In this document: positions 61,333-64,000 of the stretch, piece after piece | Numbering within the stretch: position 1 is the stretch's first letter | Layout: the number at the start of each line of letters is the position of its first letter | The notes under the pieces: model-generated | Database searches by the model: none | The model's input: only the letters and a program-made list of their open reading frames with translations | Told to the model about the DNA's origin: nothing | Position numbers and translations under genes: made by a program | Assembly (NCBI GenBank): GCA_964512635.1 | Contig: CAZEJB010000004.1 | Span: 109,691-173,690, forward strand | Reading direction: 5' to 3' | DNA length: 64,000 bases | DNA from: JADZFO01 sp964512635 | Lineage (GTDB): Bacteria > 4484-113 > JAFGCY01

Positions 61333-62250
61333 ATGGCAATGCCGAAGCCGATCTTTGGACGAGTTGTCGTCGCCGCGGTCACTCCTTTTGACCGCCGTGG
61401 CAGTGTGGACTACGCCGCTGCCGAGAAGCTGCTGAAGCACCTGCAGAGCCAGGTGGACGGCATTGTCGTCGCCGGAACCACCGGCGAGGGCCCCACGCTC
61501 TCGGACAAGGAGAAGCTGGCCCTGACGGAATTCTTCAAGAGCAAGGCCAAGAAGGGCTTCAAGGTCATCTGCAACGTCGGCTCCAATGACACAGCCGCCA
61601 GCGTACGTCTGGCCAAGGCGGCGGCAAAGACCGGCTGCGACGGCCTGATGGCGGTTGGCCCCTATTACAACAAGCCCAATGCGGACGGCCAGCTGGCGCA
61701 CTTCAGCAAGATTGCTGACGCCACCGAGCTGCCCGTGCTGCTTTACAACATCCCCGGCCGCAGCGCGCTGCGGGTGGCCCATGACGTGATCGTTGAGCTG
61801 GCGGCGACGACCCGCGTCACTGCAGTCAAGGACAGCACCGGGGACCTTGAAGGCATCGCGCGCCTGCGCAGCCAGACCCTCAGTGACTTCCATATCTATG
61901 CCGGCGACGACAGCCTGACCCTGCCGATCCTGGCTGTCGGCGGCTGCGGCGTAGTCTCGGTGGCTGGCCACCTCATCGGCAGGGACATGACCGAGATGAT
62001 TGACGCCTTCAACGAAGGCGACAACGAGCGCGCCCGTGAGATCCACCTGCACTTCCTTGAGCTGATGACCGGCATCTTCATGACCACCAACCCGATCCCG
62101 ATCAAGACTGCGATGGCGCGCCTTGGCATCTGCGGCGAGAATTTCCGCCTGCCGATGACCAGTTTGCCTGAGGACCTTGAGGATAAGCTGGATGGCCTGC
62201 TGCGCGAGTACCAGCTGCTGCCGATGAAGTCGCGCTCAGCCGGGGCATAG
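61333..62250 (+). CDS. dapA: 4-hydroxy-tetrahydrodipicolinate synthase
   Basis: A 305-residue TIM-barrel aldolase condensing pyruvate with aspartate semialdehyde. GTTGEGPTLS, GPYYNKP, YNIPGR (Tyr) and VTAVKDSTGD (Schiff-base Lys) are all in place. The ATG has AGAGGTAA upstream. The 77-nt gap after asd contains two tandem hairpins (CCCGG/CCGGG and CCGCC/GGCGG) that may tune read-through; no lysine riboswitch is recognisable. Confidence 0.95.
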   Translation: MAMPKPIFGRVVVAAVTPFDRRGSVDYAAAEKLLKHLQSQVDGIVVAGTTGEGPTLSDKEKLALTEFFKSKAKKGFKVICNVGSNDTAASVRLAKAAAKTGCDGLMAVGPYYNKPNADGQLAHFSKIADATELPVLLYNIPGRSALRVAHDVIVELAATTRVTAVKDSTGDLEGIARLRSQTLSDFHIYAGDDSLTLPILAVGGCGVVSVAGHLIGRDMTEMIDAFNEGDNERAREIHLHFLELMTGIFMTTNPIPIKTAMARLGICGENFRLPMTSLPEDLEDKLDGLLREYQLLPMKSRSAGA

Positions 62251-62393
62251 GCAAAATCCACATCAGTCAGTCGGCCAGAGGCGCGCTGCATTCAAGATGG
62301 TGAAAAAGTGTGCCGATAGTTCCATGTCAAAGGATCTTAATGAGACGCGCTCCCGTTGGCGCTCTTAAGGGCCAAAGTTCGAGCTAATTTGAT

Positions 62394-62419
62394 TAAAGTC
62401 AGTGCGCCCGGGCCGATAA
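62394..62419 (+). promoter_or_regulatory. Sigma28-like promoter of the CheY-like gene
   Basis: TAAA at 62394-62397 (continuing GTC), a 14-nt spacer, and GCCGATAA at 62412-62419. This matches the sigma28/FliA consensus TAAA-N15-GCCGATAA apart from one base of spacing. Transcription should start at or within a few bases of the receiver's start codon. Confidence 0.6.
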
Positions 62420-62427
62420 CTTTGGTG

Positions 62428-62820
62428 ATGGCCCTGATACTCCTAGTCGACGATGACCGTTTGATTTTGCGCTTTGGTGCTGACGCGCTTTTCGCGGCCG
62501 GTCACAATGTGGAAACCGCCCTCAACGGCAGGGAGGCGCTTGAGCTGCTCAAAATCATGAAGTTCGATCTGGTCATTACCGATCTCTTCATGCCCGAAGT
62601 AGACGGCTTCGAGTTGATCAGCTACCTGCACACCCATATGCCGAACATGCTGATACTTACCCAGTCCGCAGGCAATGAGCGCATAGGCATGCAGCCGCTG
62701 CGTGCTGCGGCGTTGATGGGCGTCCAGGGTGTTCTCGAAAAGCCTTATGCCCAGCAGGATCTGGTAGCCCTGGTCGAAGCCGTGCTAGCTGAGTCCGGCC
62801 TCAACGGCCTGGTAGCCTGA
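62428..62820 (+). CDS. Single-domain CheY-like response regulator
   Basis: A 130-residue receiver domain. VDDDR (acidic pocket), the phospho-acceptor Asp in LVITDLFMPEVDGF, Thr in LILTQSAG and the Lys in VLEKPYA are all present. No output domain follows. GTG 62425 or ATG 62428 is the start; both lie within 8 nt of the sigma28-like -10 box, so the mRNA has little or no leader. It is likely a motility or chemotaxis signal carrier, possibly fed by the chemoreceptor family encoded near 1.7 kb. A small inverted repeat (CGGTT/AACCG) follows the stop. Confidence 0.85.
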   Translation: MALILLVDDDRLILRFGADALFAAGHNVETALNGREALELLKIMKFDLVITDLFMPEVDGFELISYLHTHMPNMLILTQSAGNERIGMQPLRAAALMGVQGVLEKPYAQQDLVALVEAVLAESGLNGLVA

Positions 62821-63091
62821 CGGTTCCAAACCGCTTAAGATAAACTCCGATGCTGCCAGTTCACAGCCCAGGCTCTTCGGCTTCAGCCGTCTGCGCGGAC
62901 CCGCTTTTCAAACTGATACTGCTGCTGCGTCTGGCTGACAACCTCGCCAGCGGAAGCACTGCCCAGTATCCGGGATAGGTTCAAACACTTCACTGGAAGG
63001 TTCTGTGTACGCTGCAGGAACTTAACCGGCCCGCGCCCAGCAAAGCCGGGCCGCCTGCGCCAGCAGGGACCGTTTCAGTTAGAATTCTGTC

Positions 63092-63886
63092 ATGCCATCG
63101 CAGCTGGCCAGCGACGCTGAAATCCGCCGCGCTCTAACCGGAATTGCCCGGCTGGCGCTGCACGCTCGCAGTGTAATGGTCTCTACCGGCGCAGGCGTAT
63201 CCGCCGAGAGCGGCATCCCGACCTTCCGTGACGCCCAGACCGGCTTGTGGGCGCGCTATGACCCCGTGATGCTGGCCAGCTATCAGGGCTTTGTGCTGGA
63301 CCCGGCGAATGTCTGGCGCTGGTATGACGAGCGTCGACAGGTCATGCAGCAGTCTGAGCCGAACGCCGGCCATCTGGCCCTGGCGCGCTGGGAAGAACTC
63401 TGGCGCGGGCAGGGCCGTGAGTTCACACTGGCGACTCAGAACATTGACGGGCTGCACAGCCGTGCAGGCAGTCAGGTCCCGATTGAGCTGCACGGCAACA
63501 TCTGGTACGCCCGTCCTCTGGACGGGCAGTACAGCGAGGCGCAGGAGCTGGCGCAGTGCCCGCTGCCGGAATTGCCGCCGCGGGCTGCCGATGGCCGCCT
63601 GCTTCGACCGCATGTCGTCTGGTTTGGCGAGATGCTGGACAGCCTGCTGCTCGGCCGGGCTATGGCGGCTGCCGGCCGCGCCGATCTGCTGCTGGTAGTG
63701 GGCAGTTCCAGCCAGGTTTATCCCGCCGCGGCGCTGCCTCATGCGGCTTTGCGCAAGGGCGGCACGGTGGTTGAAATCAACCCGGACGAGACCGAGCTCT
63801 CTCCGCATGTCCAGCACAGCATCCGCGGCCGCAGCGGCGAGATTTTGCCACTGTTGCTGGAGGAGATCGAAACACTGCTGACTTAG
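63092..63886 (+). CDS. Sir2-family NAD-dependent deacylase without zinc cysteines
   Basis: A 264-residue sirtuin. STGAGVSAESGIPTFRD (31-47), TQNIDGLH (115-122) and the catalytic His134 in ELHGN are intact, as are LLVVGSSSQVYPAAALP and VEINPDET. WYDER supplies a Y-x-x-R pair (78, 81) as in CobB/SIRT5-type enzymes that remove acyl groups such as succinyl. The four zinc Cys of the small domain are missing: only Cys156 remains, although LRPHVVWFGE follows normally. ATG 63092 has TAGAAT exactly 6 nt upstream and no Shine-Dalgarno (leaderless type). Confidence 0.88.
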   Translation: MPSQLASDAEIRRALTGIARLALHARSVMVSTGAGVSAESGIPTFRDAQTGLWARYDPVMLASYQGFVLDPANVWRWYDERRQVMQQSEPNAGHLALARWEELWRGQGREFTLATQNIDGLHSRAGSQVPIELHGNIWYARPLDGQYSEAQELAQCPLPELPPRAADGRLLRPHVVWFGEMLDSLLLGRAMAAAGRADLLLVVGSSSQVYPAAALPHAALRKGGTVVEINPDETELSPHVQHSIRGRSGEILPLLLEEIETLLT

Positions 63887-63954
63887 AGAGCACCTGTCCG
63901 CCGCCGCAAACACTGCATAGCAGGACCCGTCACTAGCGCAGCCGACAAAAGAAA

Positions 63955-63972
63955 GGGGCGCCATAGCGCCCC
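63955..63972 (-). terminator. Probable rho-independent terminator at the right edge
   Basis: GGGGCGC/GCGCCCC stem with a 4-nt loop. On the minus strand it is followed by TTTCTTTTG, so it most likely ends a minus-strand gene entering from beyond 64000, although it may also serve the sirtuin gene in the other direction. Confidence 0.7.
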
Positions 63973-64000
63973 CGTTTAAACTCACTGTGTTGCCGGAAGT

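Noticed and set aside
62850..62978. 42-codon ORF between the CheY-like and sirtuin genes
   Set aside because: ATG lacks a Shine-Dalgarno and the nearest TANNNT is only 3 nt away; no conservation can be tested here.

Overview
The window is a GC-rich, gene-dense bacterial chromosome segment with no rRNA, tRNA, CRISPR array, transposase or phage gene that I could see. Lipoprotein signal peptides, a PilQ secretin and a complete-looking outer-membrane pilus assembly line indicate a diderm (Gram-negative-type) cell. A Rex repressor, a bd-type quinol oxidase with an added heme c domain, a heme-binding chemoreceptor and two carboxypeptidase-like secreted proteins suggest a motile heterotroph that senses redox state or oxygen. 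Gene content and the fused SecDF are compatible with deep-branching lineages such as Planctomycetota or Armatimonadota, but I cannot fix the phylum from sequence alone.

Layout. 1-6.8 kb (mostly minus strand): a partial lipoprotein, a small-multidrug-export family membrane protein, a beta carbonic anhydrase, a heme-c chemoreceptor, a DinB-family protein and a two-domain glycosyltransferase. 6.9-8.6 kb: a secreted protein with 17-residue repeats, then a tiny Trp-Trp leader-like ORF followed by hairpins. 8.6-14.7 kb: an ADP-ribosylglycohydrolase homologue, ribE-ribBA (riboflavin), a P1B-4-type metal ATPase and an arsenite methyltransferase. 14.7-18.4 kb: two overlapping M14 peptidase paralogues, the first lacking catalytic residues. 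18.4-27 kb: proline catabolism pruA bracketed by two palindromic repeat elements, the bd-like oxidase pair, a membrane protein, LtrA and an ALDH7-type dehydrogenase.

27-42.4 kb: a low-complexity lipoprotein, Rex, and then a long type IV pilus region: minor pilins (GspH/PilV/PilW/PilX-like), pilT, pilC, pilA with a strong terminator, then pilM-N-O-P-Q from its own sigma70-type promoter. pilB and pilD are not in the window. 42.5-51.3 kb: a methylglutaconyl-CoA hydratase-like protein, secDF, recJ, a membrane protein, rel and dtd. 51.3-57.9 kb: a minus-strand envelope cluster (lipoprotein, TPR plus zinc ribbon, DUF4349), a probable replication origin with DnaA-box-like sites, dnaA and a GAF-GGDEF diguanylate cyclase. 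58-64 kb: a candidate small RNA, a cupin, plsC, the lysine/DAP genes dapB-asd-dapA, a lone CheY-like receiver behind a sigma28-like promoter, and a sirtuin without its zinc cysteines.

The most unusual global feature is initiation. At least ten genes on both strands have a TANNNT -10 element (GATAAT in one case) whose last base lies 6 or 7 nt before an ATG or GTG, with no Shine-Dalgarno between, which is the signature of leaderless mRNAs. Other genes, often inside operons, have clear Shine-Dalgarno sites, so both modes appear to coexist. Other points worth a second look are the 58.07 kb small RNA, the active/inactive M14 pair, the heme-c bd-type oxidase, and the Trp-Trp leader with competing hairpins near 8.5 kb.
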